Shown here one piece after another: positions 26,195 through 34,884 of a stretch of DNA of 64,000 nt. This DNA is from Pusillimonas sp044464525 (GTDB lineage Bacteria > Pseudomonadota > Gammaproteobacteria > Burkholderiales > Burkholderiaceae_B), in the NCBI RefSeq assembly GCF_044464525.1, contig NZ_JBIQLE010000012.1, positions 44,246 through 108,245 of the forward strand, written 5' to 3'. The translations under genes and the position numbers were made by a program. The notes below the pieces were generated by a model, which saw only the letters and a program-made list of their open reading frames with translations, did not search any database and had not been told where the DNA came from. Within the stretch, counting starts at the first letter, position 1, and each line of letters begins with the position of its first letter.

Positions 26195-26923
26195 ATGCCC
26201 CAAGAACACAACGAAACACTAGATTCGATCAGCAGCCCAACCTTGCCCGAAGTGGTCTATCGAGAATTACGCAAGGCCATACTCAACGGCGTCTTCATGC
26301 CTGGGCAGATGCTTCGACAAGACGAGGTCGCAGCCCGTCTTGGGGTCAGCCGCAGTCCGTTGCGCGAGGCCCTGCCTCGTCTGGAGGCAGACGGCATACT
26401 TGTGCTGCATCCTCGCCGCGGCTATGCCATTGCCGAACTTGATCGCGAAGAAGTCATTGAGGTATTCGATCTGCGCATCCTGCTCGAGGTTGAGCTGGCG
26501 CGACGCTCCATCGCGCGACGCACAGAGGCGGACATCGCAAATGTCTACTCAATTGCCACCAACATGCGCCGGTTGGCAGAAAAGCATGACGACGACGCTC
26601 TGGCGCAATGGTTTGAGCTCCACATGAAGTTCCACGATGCCTTGCTTACACCCGCTCAATGTCCGCATCATCTCAAGGCGCTGCAGCATTCGCGAAATAT
26701 GATCGAAGGCTATATCCGCACCGAAATACGGCTCACCGGAGATGTCAGCCAAGCACAAACCGAACATACCGAGCTTGCACAAGCGTTTGTTCTAGGGGAC
26801 CAGGACAAATTCCTTTCGTTGACACGACTGCACTCCGAACATACTCGCAAGCGCTTGTTAACTGGCCTACAACAGCTCGGCCAATCCGACAAGCCATCGT
26901 CCGACGATCCCAAAGGGGGTTAA
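26195..26923 (+). CDS. GntR-family regulator, FCD (FadR) type
   Basis: A 242-residue regulator. The N-terminal winged helix (VVYRELRKAILNGVFMPGQMLRQDEVAARLGVSRSPLREALPRLEADG) is textbook GntR; the residues from about 85 on form the all-helical FCD ligand domain, with likely metal-binding histidines in MKFHDALL and near the LHSEHTRKR end. It is divergent from the RidA-amidase-Liv operon and 34 bases ahead of an FAH gene on its own strand, so it probably controls both units in response to the imported nitrogen compound. Confidence 0.92.
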   Translation: MPQEHNETLDSISSPTLPEVVYRELRKAILNGVFMPGQMLRQDEVAARLGVSRSPLREALPRLEADGILVLHPRRGYAIAELDREEVIEVFDLRILLEVELARRSIARRTEADIANVYSIATNMRRLAEKHDDDALAQWFELHMKFHDALLTPAQCPHHLKALQHSRNMIEGYIRTEIRLTGDVSQAQTEHTELAQAFVLGDQDKFLSLTRLHSEHTRKRLLTGLQQLGQSDKPSSDDPKGG

Positions 26924-26957
26924 CCCCCGCCCATCCAAGAACCAAAGGAAAACGACT

Positions 26958-27833
26958 ATGAAGTTGGCAACTATTGTTCACAACGGCGTAACTGTCATTG
27001 CACAGGTACATGAAGAAAGCCAAACTGCCACCCGCCTGGTGTCCGGAGCCGATACCGCTGACATGCAGGCGCTCATCGCCGCTTACCCGGAAGTCAGGGA
27101 TCAACTCAAGTTCGACGACCAACACGTGGCTTTCTCAGAGCTGCAATTCCTTGCCCCTTTGCCCCGCCCGCGGCGCAATATCGTCTGCGTAGGTAAGAAT
27201 TATTTTGACCACGCACACGAGTTCACCCGCAGCGGGTTTGACAGCAGTGCTTCGGGAGCTGCGGATGCCGTGCCGTCCGCTCCCATCCTCTTTACGAAAA
27301 TGCCCGAAACCGTTGTCGCAACCGGTACGCCCATCGGCTATCCAAACGGAGGCAGCCAGCAATTGGATTACGAGGCCGAATTAGGGGTCGTCATAGGAAA
27401 GGCCGGGCTGGGTATACGTAAAGATGAGGCAATGGGCTATGTGTTCGGTTATGTGATCATCAATGATTTGACGGCGCGCGATCTGCAAGGCAAGCATAAG
27501 CAATGGTTCCTGGGCAAATCGTTCGAAACTTCCTGCCCGATGGGGCCATGGATCACCACGGCCGACGAAATCGACGGCGGGAATCTCAATGTCAAGTGCT
27601 GGGTCAACGATGAACTCAGGCAAAACGCCAACACAAAAGACTTGATTTTTGATATTCCAACGCTGATCGAGACCTTATCCGCAGGCACGCGAATCCTCCC
27701 GGGTGACATCATCGCTACGGGCACGCCGGTAGGGGTCGGAATAGGGTTTACGCCGCCGCGCTTTCTCAGCCCGAGCGATGTTGTCGATATCGAGATCGAT
27801 GGCCTGGGACGTCTGTCCAATACCGTACGTTAA
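26958..27833 (+). CDS. fumarylacetoacetate hydrolase family protein
   Basis: A 291-residue FAH-superfamily enzyme; members hydrolyse or decarboxylate beta-diketo and oxo acids using magnesium. Present are IVCVGKNYFDHAHEF, the acidic metal site in LDYEAELGVVIGKAG and NDLTARDLQ, and the active-site GDIIATGTPVGVG. Length is typical for the ring-cleavage acylpyruvate and oxaloacetate decarboxylase-like branch. AAAGGAAAACGACT lies before the ATG. Location behind the GntR gene ties it to the amidase cluster: a keto acid might remain after amide nitrogen is removed. Confidence 0.91.
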   Translation: MKLATIVHNGVTVIAQVHEESQTATRLVSGADTADMQALIAAYPEVRDQLKFDDQHVAFSELQFLAPLPRPRRNIVCVGKNYFDHAHEFTRSGFDSSASGAADAVPSAPILFTKMPETVVATGTPIGYPNGGSQQLDYEAELGVVIGKAGLGIRKDEAMGYVFGYVIINDLTARDLQGKHKQWFLGKSFETSCPMGPWITTADEIDGGNLNVKCWVNDELRQNANTKDLIFDIPTLIETLSAGTRILPGDIIATGTPVGVGIGFTPPRFLSPSDVVDIEIDGLGRLSNTVR

Positions 27834-27887
27834 GTTTCCCGCCCAACGGTTGCACAACCACAGCTTTCAGCTTGCTCCGGCCTTAGC

Positions 27888-27920
27888 GGCGCACCATTAT
27901 CGCAAAAGTAATAGTGCGCC
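27888..27920. terminator. long stem-loop between convergent genes
   Basis: GGCGCACCATTA (27888-27899) and TAATAGTGCGCC (27909-27920) pair over 12 bases with one mismatch around a 9-base loop; a further C-G pair extends the stem. It lies between the FAH gene (plus) and the DMT gene (minus) and fits a bidirectional terminator, although only a broken T-rich stretch follows on the plus side. Confidence 0.6.
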
Positions 27921-27979
27921 GTTTCTGCCTTTCAGTAGCAGGCCAGTGGGCAACATTTTGGCAAGTTCGTACTCGACAT

Positions 27980-28867
27980 CTAGCTCTTCGAGCGCCTGCT
28001 GTACTCTGCAAGCCCGATCCCCGCAAGAATCATCACCAGGGCCACGGCGTGATAAAGATGGAACGCTTCACCAAGCAGAACAACCGCCAATAAAGCGCCC
28101 CAGATCGGCAACAAATTGGCAAATAGGCCGGCTCGGTTGGCTCCGATCAACTCCACGGACCGAATGTGAAAAACCTGGCCCAGCAAGCTTGGGAAGATGA
28201 CGATATACGCGATAACGGCCCAACCTTCTAAATCCGGGAAGATGACCGTACCCTGAATTACTTCAAGGAACAGGAACGGAAGCGATGAAAGTGTGGCGCC
28301 AAGGCATAGAACGACCATCAGGCTGGCCCAGTGCACTTGGGGCTTGCTGCGCAACGCGGCGGTGTAGATGCCGTACGAGATGATGCCGATAAGCATCAAG
28401 GCATCGCCAAAATTAATACCCAAGCCCATCAGGTTGCTGAGGTCGCCCCTTACGGCTATGGCAATCACGCCAACGAACGAGATCATGAATCCGATCACCT
28501 GCTTCAGGCTGACTCGGCTGCCAAACAAGATGAAGCTGGCGCAAAATACGAAAAGCGGCATGCCGCCTTGCAAGATCGCGCTATTGATGGCCGAGGTATA
28601 GATAAGGGCGTAAAAGAGTAAGGCGCTGAAGCCGGTGAAGCCAAGGGTGCCCAGAAGCAGCAGGTACCCCAGCCTTGGCCGCAGCACTGGCCAGTCGGCT
28701 GCGACCTGCCGGCTGTTGCATGCGTACAGCACCACCATCAGGATCAACCAACGCACTGAGACAATGACCATGGGTGAGACATGGCCGACCGCTAATTTGC
28801 CCGCGATCGAATTACCCGCCCAAAAAAGTGTCGCCAGCGCCAGAAGGGCATATGCTTTATGAACCAC
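27980..28867 (-). CDS. DMT-superfamily (EamA) transporter
   Basis: A 295-residue inner-membrane protein with ten predicted helices in two EamA repeats (LALATLFWAGNSIAGKLAVGHVSP at the start; the second half begins GLGINFGDALMLIGIISYGIYTAAL). Such proteins export amino acids, nucleosides or metabolites. The reading frame opens with GTG at 28867; no better ATG is close by. It is a single gene convergent with the FAH gene and has no obvious link to it. Confidence 0.87.
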   Translation of the reverse strand: MVHKAYALLALATLFWAGNSIAGKLAVGHVSPMVIVSVRWLILMVVLYACNSRQVAADWPVLRPRLGYLLLLGTLGFTGFSALLFYALIYTSAINSAILQGGMPLFVFCASFILFGSRVSLKQVIGFMISFVGVIAIAVRGDLSNLMGLGINFGDALMLIGIISYGIYTAALRSKPQVHWASLMVVLCLGATLSSLPFLFLEVIQGTVIFPDLEGWAVIAYIVIFPSLLGQVFHIRSVELIGANRAGLFANLLPIWGALLAVVLLGEAFHLYHAVALVMILAGIGLAEYSRRSKS

Positions 28868-29053
28868 GACCTATCGACCAAAGCCCTGCACGAAACGCAA
28901 AAGTATATAGCCCAAACGGCATTTCGCATCGGGCCATGCTTGCGTTGCTGGCGGGCTGCCATGGAAGAAGGGGGTGTCGGTAATCATCACGGCACTATAC
29001 CAGTTGCAAACCGGCACTCGGCGCAAGCAAGGTTGCGCAGCAAGCGGCCAGGC

Positions 29054-29878
29054 TTAGCCGGCCCGCTCGCTTGACGCCCGCATATCCGTTTCAAGGCCGG
29101 CAGGCGATGTGGGCTCGAACAGTTCCGGCGCCATCGCCACTTCGGCCGCGGCGCTATCGGCAACTGCCGCCAGCTTGTGCGATTCATCGATTATCGTGTT
29201 GGCGTAGCCACGTGCGTTGCCGGAATACTTGGCAAGGGCCTTCGGCAGATCGCCATCGGCCCACTCCAGATATTCCTCCAACACGTCTGTGCCCACGCGA
29301 ACGTTCACCACAGGGTCAAACAAAGACTCGTTCTTCTGCAGTTTGTCTCCGTGCCATCGCCTGACCACTTGCATCAGCCCCTGCGCCCCATATCTGCTTT
29401 GCACCTTGGGCTGGAAGGTGCTTTCCTTATGAATAATAGCGATCAGAAGCTCGGGACGAAGTCCGCGCCTGCTGGCCTCGGCCCAGGCAAGCTGCACGTA
29501 CTCTTGCAAGGTATGGGGGGGTTTACGCAGCTTCTGGGCAAGGTATTCGACTTGCGCTTGCTTGCGCGCCTCTTCGATGATGTAGGTCAGATCCTGCACG
29601 TAATCCAGATCGATTACGGGAACTGCTTCGAGCGGCTCGGGAGCAAGCTCATCCGCTGTCGGCTCCACAGATTCCGGTAATGTACCCGCAGGCTCAATGA
29701 CGCTAAGCTCTTCTTTAGCCAAGGCCGACAATTGGGCGGTGGGCTCATTGGCCCACGCGCCGGGGCCAAAGATTACACCGCTTACAAGACCGAGCGCGGC
29801 GGCGAAGACAGAGATTCGGGTACGACCAGCACTATGGCGCGGCTCTGCGAGAGTGTTTAAAGTTTTCTTGAGGATCAT
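29054..29878 (-). CDS. lytic transglycosylase, SLT domain
   Basis: A 274-residue exported murein lyase. An N-terminal hydrophobic segment (about residues 21-43, ending GAWA) is a signal or anchor; a linker rich in glutamate and proline (about 45-90) follows. The SLT fold covers about 125-245: catalytic glutamate E152 within IIHKESTFQP, then SRYGAQGLMQV, and AKYSGNARGYANTI in the C-terminal half. It cleaves peptidoglycan to give anhydromuramic ends. Start 29878 chosen by the ATG before the basic N-region; the frame runs 19 codons further upstream. Confidence 0.88.
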   Translation of the reverse strand: MILKKTLNTLAEPRHSAGRTRISVFAAALGLVSGVIFGPGAWANEPTAQLSALAKEELSVIEPAGTLPESVEPTADELAPEPLEAVPVIDLDYVQDLTYIIEEARKQAQVEYLAQKLRKPPHTLQEYVQLAWAEASRRGLRPELLIAIIHKESTFQPKVQSRYGAQGLMQVVRRWHGDKLQKNESLFDPVVNVRVGTDVLEEYLEWADGDLPKALAKYSGNARGYANTIIDESHKLAAVADSAAAEVAMAPELFEPTSPAGLETDMRASSERAG

Positions 29879-30023
29879 TAGCCTGTCACGCCCGTTGTCC
29901 CACACACCTGCAGGAGAAAGCTCCTGGGCGACCAAGTTGCTTTGTTTCTTGGCTAATGTGAAGATGGACCACTACTTGCAGATACAGCAGCGGCCACAGA
30001 TAAAAGGCGTATTCAATTAAAAC

Positions 30024-30042
30024 GCGACGCTGTGGGCGTCGC
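30024..30042. other. GC-rich hairpin in a divergent promoter region
   Basis: GCGACGC (30024-30030) and GCGTCGC (30036-30042) form a perfect 7-base stem with loop TGTGG. It lies between the divergent transglycosylase and deaminase genes, so a terminator role is unlikely for either; it could be a leader structure or a protein-binding site. Confidence 0.35.
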
Positions 30043-30142
30043 TCATTACCAACGCAATCATAACATTACAAGCCTTACAGCCATGCTTACGGGTGTAAGC
30101 GCTCGTGACGACTATGAAACCACAACCACATGGAGACGACAG

Positions 30143-30631
30143 ATGATCACTGAAGAAGATCGCATTCACCTTCGACGATGTGTAGAGCTGGCAGCGGAAG
30201 CTCTCGCTTCTGGAGACGAGCCTTTCGGATCGGTGCTTGTGTCATCCGAAGGCCAAGTTTTGTTTGAAGACCACAACCACGTGGCCGGAGGCGATCACAC
30301 CCAGCATCCAGAATTTGCCATAGCGCGTTGGGCCGCGCAAAACCTGAGCCCGGACGAACGCTCGAAAGCAACGGTCTACACGTCGGGCGAGCACTGCCCC
30401 ATGTGCGCCGCCGCTCACGGCTGGGTAAGATTGGGCAGGATCGTCTACGCAAGTTCGTCGCAACAGTTAAGCACGTGGCTGCCGGCGCTTGGCGTTCCGC
30501 CATCAAGGGTTCGCCCGCTACCTATCCAGCAGATAATCTCGGACACCGTCGTGCATGGGCCCGATGAAGAACTTGCGAAGCAGGTTCACCAACTTCATAT
30601 TAAGTTTCACACAAAGAGCCGCACAAATTAA
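30143..30631 (+). CDS. nucleoside/guanine deaminase-like zinc protein
   Basis: A 162-residue cytidine-deaminase-fold protein. The zinc site is H55-P56-E57 (usual form H-A-E or H-V-E) and C85-P-M-C88 in SGEHCPMCAAAHGWVRLGRIVYA, giving the His/Cys/Cys ligands and the proton-shuttle glutamate. The closest known groups are guanine deaminase GuaD and the TadA-like nucleoside deaminases. GGAGA lies eight bases before the ATG at 30143. It converges directly with the phosphatase gene, stop next to stop. Confidence 0.85.
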   Translation: MITEEDRIHLRRCVELAAEALASGDEPFGSVLVSSEGQVLFEDHNHVAGGDHTQHPEFAIARWAAQNLSPDERSKATVYTSGEHCPMCAAAHGWVRLGRIVYASSSQQLSTWLPALGVPPSRVRPLPIQQIISDTVVHGPDEELAKQVHQLHIKFHTKSRTN

Positions 30632-31471
30632 CTAGGCGAGCCAGGCAAGCACCTCTTGGTGATTCAGCACCAATAAGCGCGTGCCGACATCCCGCTTGAA
30701 CGCACCTCTATCTATGAACAAGTGCGACTCATGCAGCAACATGCACCCTTGCGGCGTATGGCCCGCGTAAGTTAGAGACAGGTTCGGCCGCATCGCCCGA
30801 GTGCTTTTCAATACAGGGCCGGCGGGTGTGACGATTTTATCGGCCGCTTTCATGTCGATACTTTTTACCAGCCGCCTGCCCCAGGCAAGCGGCTCGGTCA
30901 TTTCCGCCAAGCTCGCATCGGTTAATAGCTCGTCGGTCAATATGCGTTGTGATGCCTCATCCTGAGGCAGCCCTGCCAGCCGAGCCAACCAACCGTCGGG
31001 ATCAATGCTTCCGGACATGAGCTCTGCATGAACAATGTTGAACCGCTTGCTACCCTCTCCGACGGAAATCACAAATGGCAGGGCCGCAACCCGGGGCAGA
31101 AGGTCTTCACGCAACTCGTCGCGAACGGCGGCATCAAGCTCCTGGACCCAGCGACCACCATTGCGTAAGAAAACCTTGGTCAATTCACTGGACGCCTCAG
31201 GCGACGTCTTTTCGTGGAAGTACGCCAGAAGCATCTGTTCATGATTGCCCCGCACAGCATGGAACCAAGGCTCGCGTAACAGCCGCAAGCAGCCCATGGA
31301 GTCTGGCCCGCGATCGATCAGATCACCCACTGAGAACAGCCGATCCACCGAGATGTCGAACTCAACTCGAGAAAGCTCTTCCTCGAGCAAATCGAGACAG
31401 CCATGCAGGTCGCCGAAGACGAAATCACGCCCCGCTGTATTGGCAGGCATATGTCGATGCAAGCCAACCAT
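30632..31471 (-). CDS. metallophosphoesterase, PrpA/lambda-phosphatase type
   Basis: A 279-residue serine/threonine-protein-phosphatase-like enzyme. The dinuclear metal motifs are all there: FGDLHGC, GDLIDRGPDS and RGNHEQML, in the spacing of bacterial PPP phosphatases such as PrpA, PrpB and lambda phosphatase. It could remove phosphate from proteins or from diadenosine tetraphosphate. Start 31471 has GGTGGA upstream; an in-frame ATG six codons earlier lacks one. No linked kinase gene is visible. Confidence 0.87.
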   Translation of the reverse strand: MVGLHRHMPANTAGRDFVFGDLHGCLDLLEEELSRVEFDISVDRLFSVGDLIDRGPDSMGCLRLLREPWFHAVRGNHEQMLLAYFHEKTSPEASSELTKVFLRNGGRWVQELDAAVRDELREDLLPRVAALPFVISVGEGSKRFNIVHAELMSGSIDPDGWLARLAGLPQDEASQRILTDELLTDASLAEMTEPLAWGRRLVKSIDMKAADKIVTPAGPVLKSTRAMRPNLSLTYAGHTPQGCMLLHESHLFIDRGAFKRDVGTRLLVLNHQEVLAWLA

Positions 31472-31791
31472 AATAGTTCCACCTTCCAAAATTAACTGAT
31501 GTACCGCTCAGTACAGCGAAGAACTACCTTACATTACCATTGTCGATGGTTTTGAGTTTGATACCTGCAGCGCATGCCTGGCGCCTTCGACCGCTACCAC
31601 CAGGGCCGACCCTTCATGGCGGAAAGCACGGCTGTAACGCTGCCTGGCGCTCCAACAAGAAAAACAGCCAGGCCTGCCAGACCCGACTGTTTGTTAGCGA
31701 TTCTCAGCCAAACGATGCGCTGAGCTCACCTTAACTATGGCTGCCGTGCGTTGCATCGCGCCCGCGTCAACGCGCGCAATGCTAACGGTGA
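31472..31791. other. intergenic region with one stem-loop
   Basis: This stretch lies upstream of the phosphatase gene and downstream of the DUF4148 gene, both on the minus strand. No protein gene is evident. GCATCGCGC (31754-31762) and GCGCAATGC (31775-31783) pair with one mismatch just past the DUF4148 stop and may end its transcript, although no T-tract follows. Confidence 0.45.
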
Positions 31792-32334
31792 TTAACCACG
31801 CACGTCGCTATTGGCCGCACCGGCCAGCTCTGCGCCTGCCACGTCCTGACTATTGGACGCCACGTTCTGCTGGCCGGAATAGGCTTGCGGATAAGCTTCG
31901 TTCATGCGCTGGCCGGTTACATTGGCAATGACGTTACCGGTGCGGACGGCTTCCGCCAGTTCTGCCTTCACCTGCTCGCGGCTTTTGGATGCCACGTTCT
32001 GATCAGCGGCATAGCTTTGCGGGTAGGCATCCTTGGCCAGTTCACCCGTCACATTGACAACTACGTTACCGGTGCGAACGGCCTCGGACAGTTCCGCGCG
32101 AACCTGCTCGCGGCTCTTCGATGCCACGTTCTGCTCGGCGGCATAGCTTTGCGGATAGGCGTCCTTCGCCAGCTCTCCGGTTACGTTGGCAATGACGTTG
32201 CCGGTGCGGACGGCTTCGGCCAGCTCAGCCTTGACCTGTGCGCGGGTCGCGGCGCCGTTGTCGGCCGCCACGGCGTGGCCGGCGAACAGGGCGCTGATTG
32301 CAAGAGCGATAGTGGAAATTTGAGTGCGTGTCAT
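31792..32334 (-). CDS. DUF4148 exported protein with three tandem repeats
   Basis: A 180-residue predicted periplasmic protein. The signal peptide MTRTQISTIALAISALFAGHAVA is followed by three near-identical units of 44 residues starting at R31, R75 and R119 (pattern R-x-QVKAELAEAVRTGNVIANVTG, then AYPQSYAA-x-QNVASKS). DUF4148 proteins in Burkholderiales usually carry one such unit; triplication is notable, and the 132-bp DNA units are similar enough for recombination to change the copy number. The function of the family is unknown. It stands alone, with about 270 non-coding bases upstream. Confidence 0.88.
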   Translation of the reverse strand: MTRTQISTIALAISALFAGHAVAADNGAATRAQVKAELAEAVRTGNVIANVTGELAKDAYPQSYAAEQNVASKSREQVRAELSEAVRTGNVVVNVTGELAKDAYPQSYAADQNVASKSREQVKAELAEAVRTGNVIANVTGQRMNEAYPQAYSGQQNVASNSQDVAGAELAGAANSDVRG

Positions 32335-32605
32335 GGTGTTGGATCCTCTATATCAATATGTTTGCCCGGATGGTTTTCCGGCGAATTCGGCTCGGGCATA
32401 CCAAATTCTCGTCGATGTAGATACTTTAAAAGTTCTCAGGACGAGAATAAAGATCCTAAATAGCAATAGACCATTCCAAAAACACAAACAATAAAAAACC
32501 CACGATTCTGACCAGTGCTCCAATCTGGCCTCGACTGCTAAGTTGCGGTACAGGCTTCCAGCGGCTCGCTCATTTGCTTGCGAGTGTGTTCCCATAGAAC
32601 GTGAA

Positions 32606-34474
32606 TCATTTTTCCAACCCTTCGATGATTACACCCATCAACAGCTCGGGACCGTGGCTATGGCCTTGGTGGCCCGACGCTTCATTTGAGTGCTGCCACC
32701 CATTCAATACGCGCGAAAAGACATCGCCGACAGCAGCACTGTTTCCAGGGGCCCGAGCGGTAGCGGGTGGCCGCTGATAAATCGCTTTGCCGTTCTTGAT
32801 GGTTTGCTCAACGATCAATTCGCTAAGTTTTTCCGGGTCGATGGCGGTGGGGTCTTCCGACAGCACCACAAAATCAGCCAGCTTGCCCGGCTCGATCGAA
32901 CCCTTGGCACCTTCTTCAAAATGCTGATAGGCCGGCCAGAGTGTCATCGCCTTGAGGGCCGTCATGACGTCTACGCGCTGATGCGGCCCCAGAATATCGC
33001 CGGACCGAGTGCGGCGGGTAACGGTAGCGGACAACACGCGCATCGAGTCGGGGAATGCGACAGGGGCGTCATGATGTGTAGAGAACATCATTCCACGCTC
33101 GCGCACCCATCCTGTGGGCGAAATATTCTCCGCATTGACCGGGCCCACCGTGCGGTCGCGATGCCAATCGCCCCAGTAGAATGTATGCATGGGAAACAAC
33201 GAGGGAAAAACCTCAAGCTCGTCCAAGGCGGCGACCTGATCCTTGCGCAGGAACTGCCCGTGAATCAACACGGCACGGCGATCTTTGAGACCGTTGTTTT
33301 CCCTGGCTGTTTTGATGGCGGCCAGCAACATGTCGGATGCCGCTTCCCCGTTGGCGTGGGTGATGATCTGAATGTCATTTTTGAACGCCCAGTCGATGGC
33401 GTCGAATACCTGCTCGGGCGTGGCCGCCGAGTAGCCTCGATAGTCGGCCCGATGGCCCTTGGGCGGGTTGTAGTAAGGGCGATCACGAAAAGCCGTGAAC
33501 CCTTGTGGGGAACCATCGATGGTAAGTTTGGCGCCACCCACGCGAAAGCCATTGATGTAGTCGGCGCCGGCATGCTGCGCGATGAAATCACGGTCTTGCA
33601 GCACATCGACATATGCGACCACATCAATATCTATTTTCCCCGCTTTGGTCGCCTGCTGCATGAACGGCACGATGCCTGAAGTGGCGCGCCCCTCTTGGCC
33701 GGTGGTGTAGCCATACTTGCCCAGCAAATTTGTGCCCGCCACAAAAAGAGCCTGCGCCTGCTCTGCGGTAATGTGGGAAAACTGTTTGGCCAAAGATCCG
33801 AAAAATGCGGCCTCTTCAAGAACACCGTTAGGCGTCTTTGAGCCTTCTTCGCGACGGATGACGCCTCCCGCAGGGTCGGGCGTGCTTGCGCTGATTCCGG
33901 CCATTTCCAGCGCCTTGCTGTTCATCACCCCGAGATGACCCGACTGATGGATAATCAATATCGGGGTGTCGCTGGATACAGCATCCAGATCGTGACGTGT
34001 CGGATGGCGTTGTTCGGCCAGCTGGCCGTCGTCATAACCGAAGCCAAGAATCATGCCCGCGCTTTTTTCAGTGGAAGCATGCTCGCGCGACCACGTTGCC
34101 AGTGCATTACGCAGGCCGTCGATGTCTTTCACTTCACCATCGGGCGGGGAAAGCAGGTTGGCGGAGACCGCCTGCAAGCCGATCATGAAGGCGTGCCCGT
34201 GCGCATCAACGAAACCGGGCAGCAAGGCCCGTCCGGCCAAGTCGTGCATAACGGTCTGTTCGCCCCGATAACGCTCGATTTCGTCAAGCGAACCCACGGC
34301 CAGGATCTTGCCCTCCTTAACCGCCACGGCCTCGGCGCGCGGCCGATTATCGTCAATGGTCAAGATGGGGCCGCCGGACCAAATATCTTCAGCCAATTCT
34401 GCCGCGGAAGCGGGCTGTACCAGCAATAGCGCGCTCAACAACGGGGCACATCGAACCAGAGCCGTGAGTTTCAT
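32606..34474 (-). CDS. exported amidohydrolase, YtcJ type
   Basis: A 622-residue metal-dependent hydrolase of amidohydrolase family 3 (YtcJ/ExoP-like). A signal peptide ending near PASAAELAED predicts periplasmic location. Family features are AEAVAVKEGKILAVG, the first metal motif LLPGFVDAHGHAF, the IITHANGEAASD histidine segment, THHDAPVAFPDS, and GSIEPGKLADFVVLSEDP at the C-terminus. Reported activities of this broad family include N-substituted formamide deformylase. Start 34474 is preferred over 34492 because GAGG lies eight bases upstream. About 45 residues beyond the family end are low-complexity and include histidines. Confidence 0.87.
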   Translation of the reverse strand: MKLTALVRCAPLLSALLLVQPASAAELAEDIWSGGPILTIDDNRPRAEAVAVKEGKILAVGSLDEIERYRGEQTVMHDLAGRALLPGFVDAHGHAFMIGLQAVSANLLSPPDGEVKDIDGLRNALATWSREHASTEKSAGMILGFGYDDGQLAEQRHPTRHDLDAVSSDTPILIIHQSGHLGVMNSKALEMAGISASTPDPAGGVIRREEGSKTPNGVLEEAAFFGSLAKQFSHITAEQAQALFVAGTNLLGKYGYTTGQEGRATSGIVPFMQQATKAGKIDIDVVAYVDVLQDRDFIAQHAGADYINGFRVGGAKLTIDGSPQGFTAFRDRPYYNPPKGHRADYRGYSAATPEQVFDAIDWAFKNDIQIITHANGEAASDMLLAAIKTARENNGLKDRRAVLIHGQFLRKDQVAALDELEVFPSLFPMHTFYWGDWHRDRTVGPVNAENISPTGWVRERGMMFSTHHDAPVAFPDSMRVLSATVTRRTRSGDILGPHQRVDVMTALKAMTLWPAYQHFEEGAKGSIEPGKLADFVVLSEDPTAIDPEKLSELIVEQTIKNGKAIYQRPPATARAPGNSAAVGDVFSRVLNGWQHSNEASGHQGHSHGPELLMGVIIEGLEK

Positions 34475-34884
34475 CCAGATATTCCTCGACATTATTTACG
34501 AAAACGCCAAAAGCCCTGTGGGCCAACAAGCCGCTTCAGCGCATTAAAGCGAATATGCCGCGGCCGCGCTCCACCGACTATGGGCCATGGATTTCGCCCT
34601 TACCCATCCAAAACGCAGGCTGAGATATTCGAGAGAATTGACACTGGCATCTTCCCCGCAACATTCGCATACTTTTTTTGCACTTTTGCATAAACGGATA
34701 ATAGCGGATATCGCAACGATGAATATGGCGCTTAGGGCGTATATACACGCTAGGCCGCCGTTCAGGCAGCTGGATAGCAGCCCGATGACGCACAGCCACC
34801 ATCTGTTTGAATGGCGCCTAATCAATTGAACGTTAAGTAGCGGCTCAAGCGATTGAACCGCCCTACCGTCAAGGATTCAGGGAT
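34475..34884. other. intergenic region without a credible gene
   Basis: About 410 bases between two minus-strand genes. Open frames on both strands are short and unconvincing. A weak imperfect hairpin (GCGG-TCAA paired with TTGA-CCGC, 34840-34861) lies in the upstream region of the amidohydrolase, just beyond the methyltransferase stop, and may end the methyltransferase transcript. Confidence 0.5.

Noticed and set aside
32690..33679. 329-codon frame antisense to the amidohydrolase
   Set aside because: Shadow of a long real gene; no ribosome site or domain.
34840..34861. Imperfect GCGG/CCGC hairpin
   Set aside because: Only 4+4 paired bases with a mismatch and no T-tract; too weak to list as a terminator.
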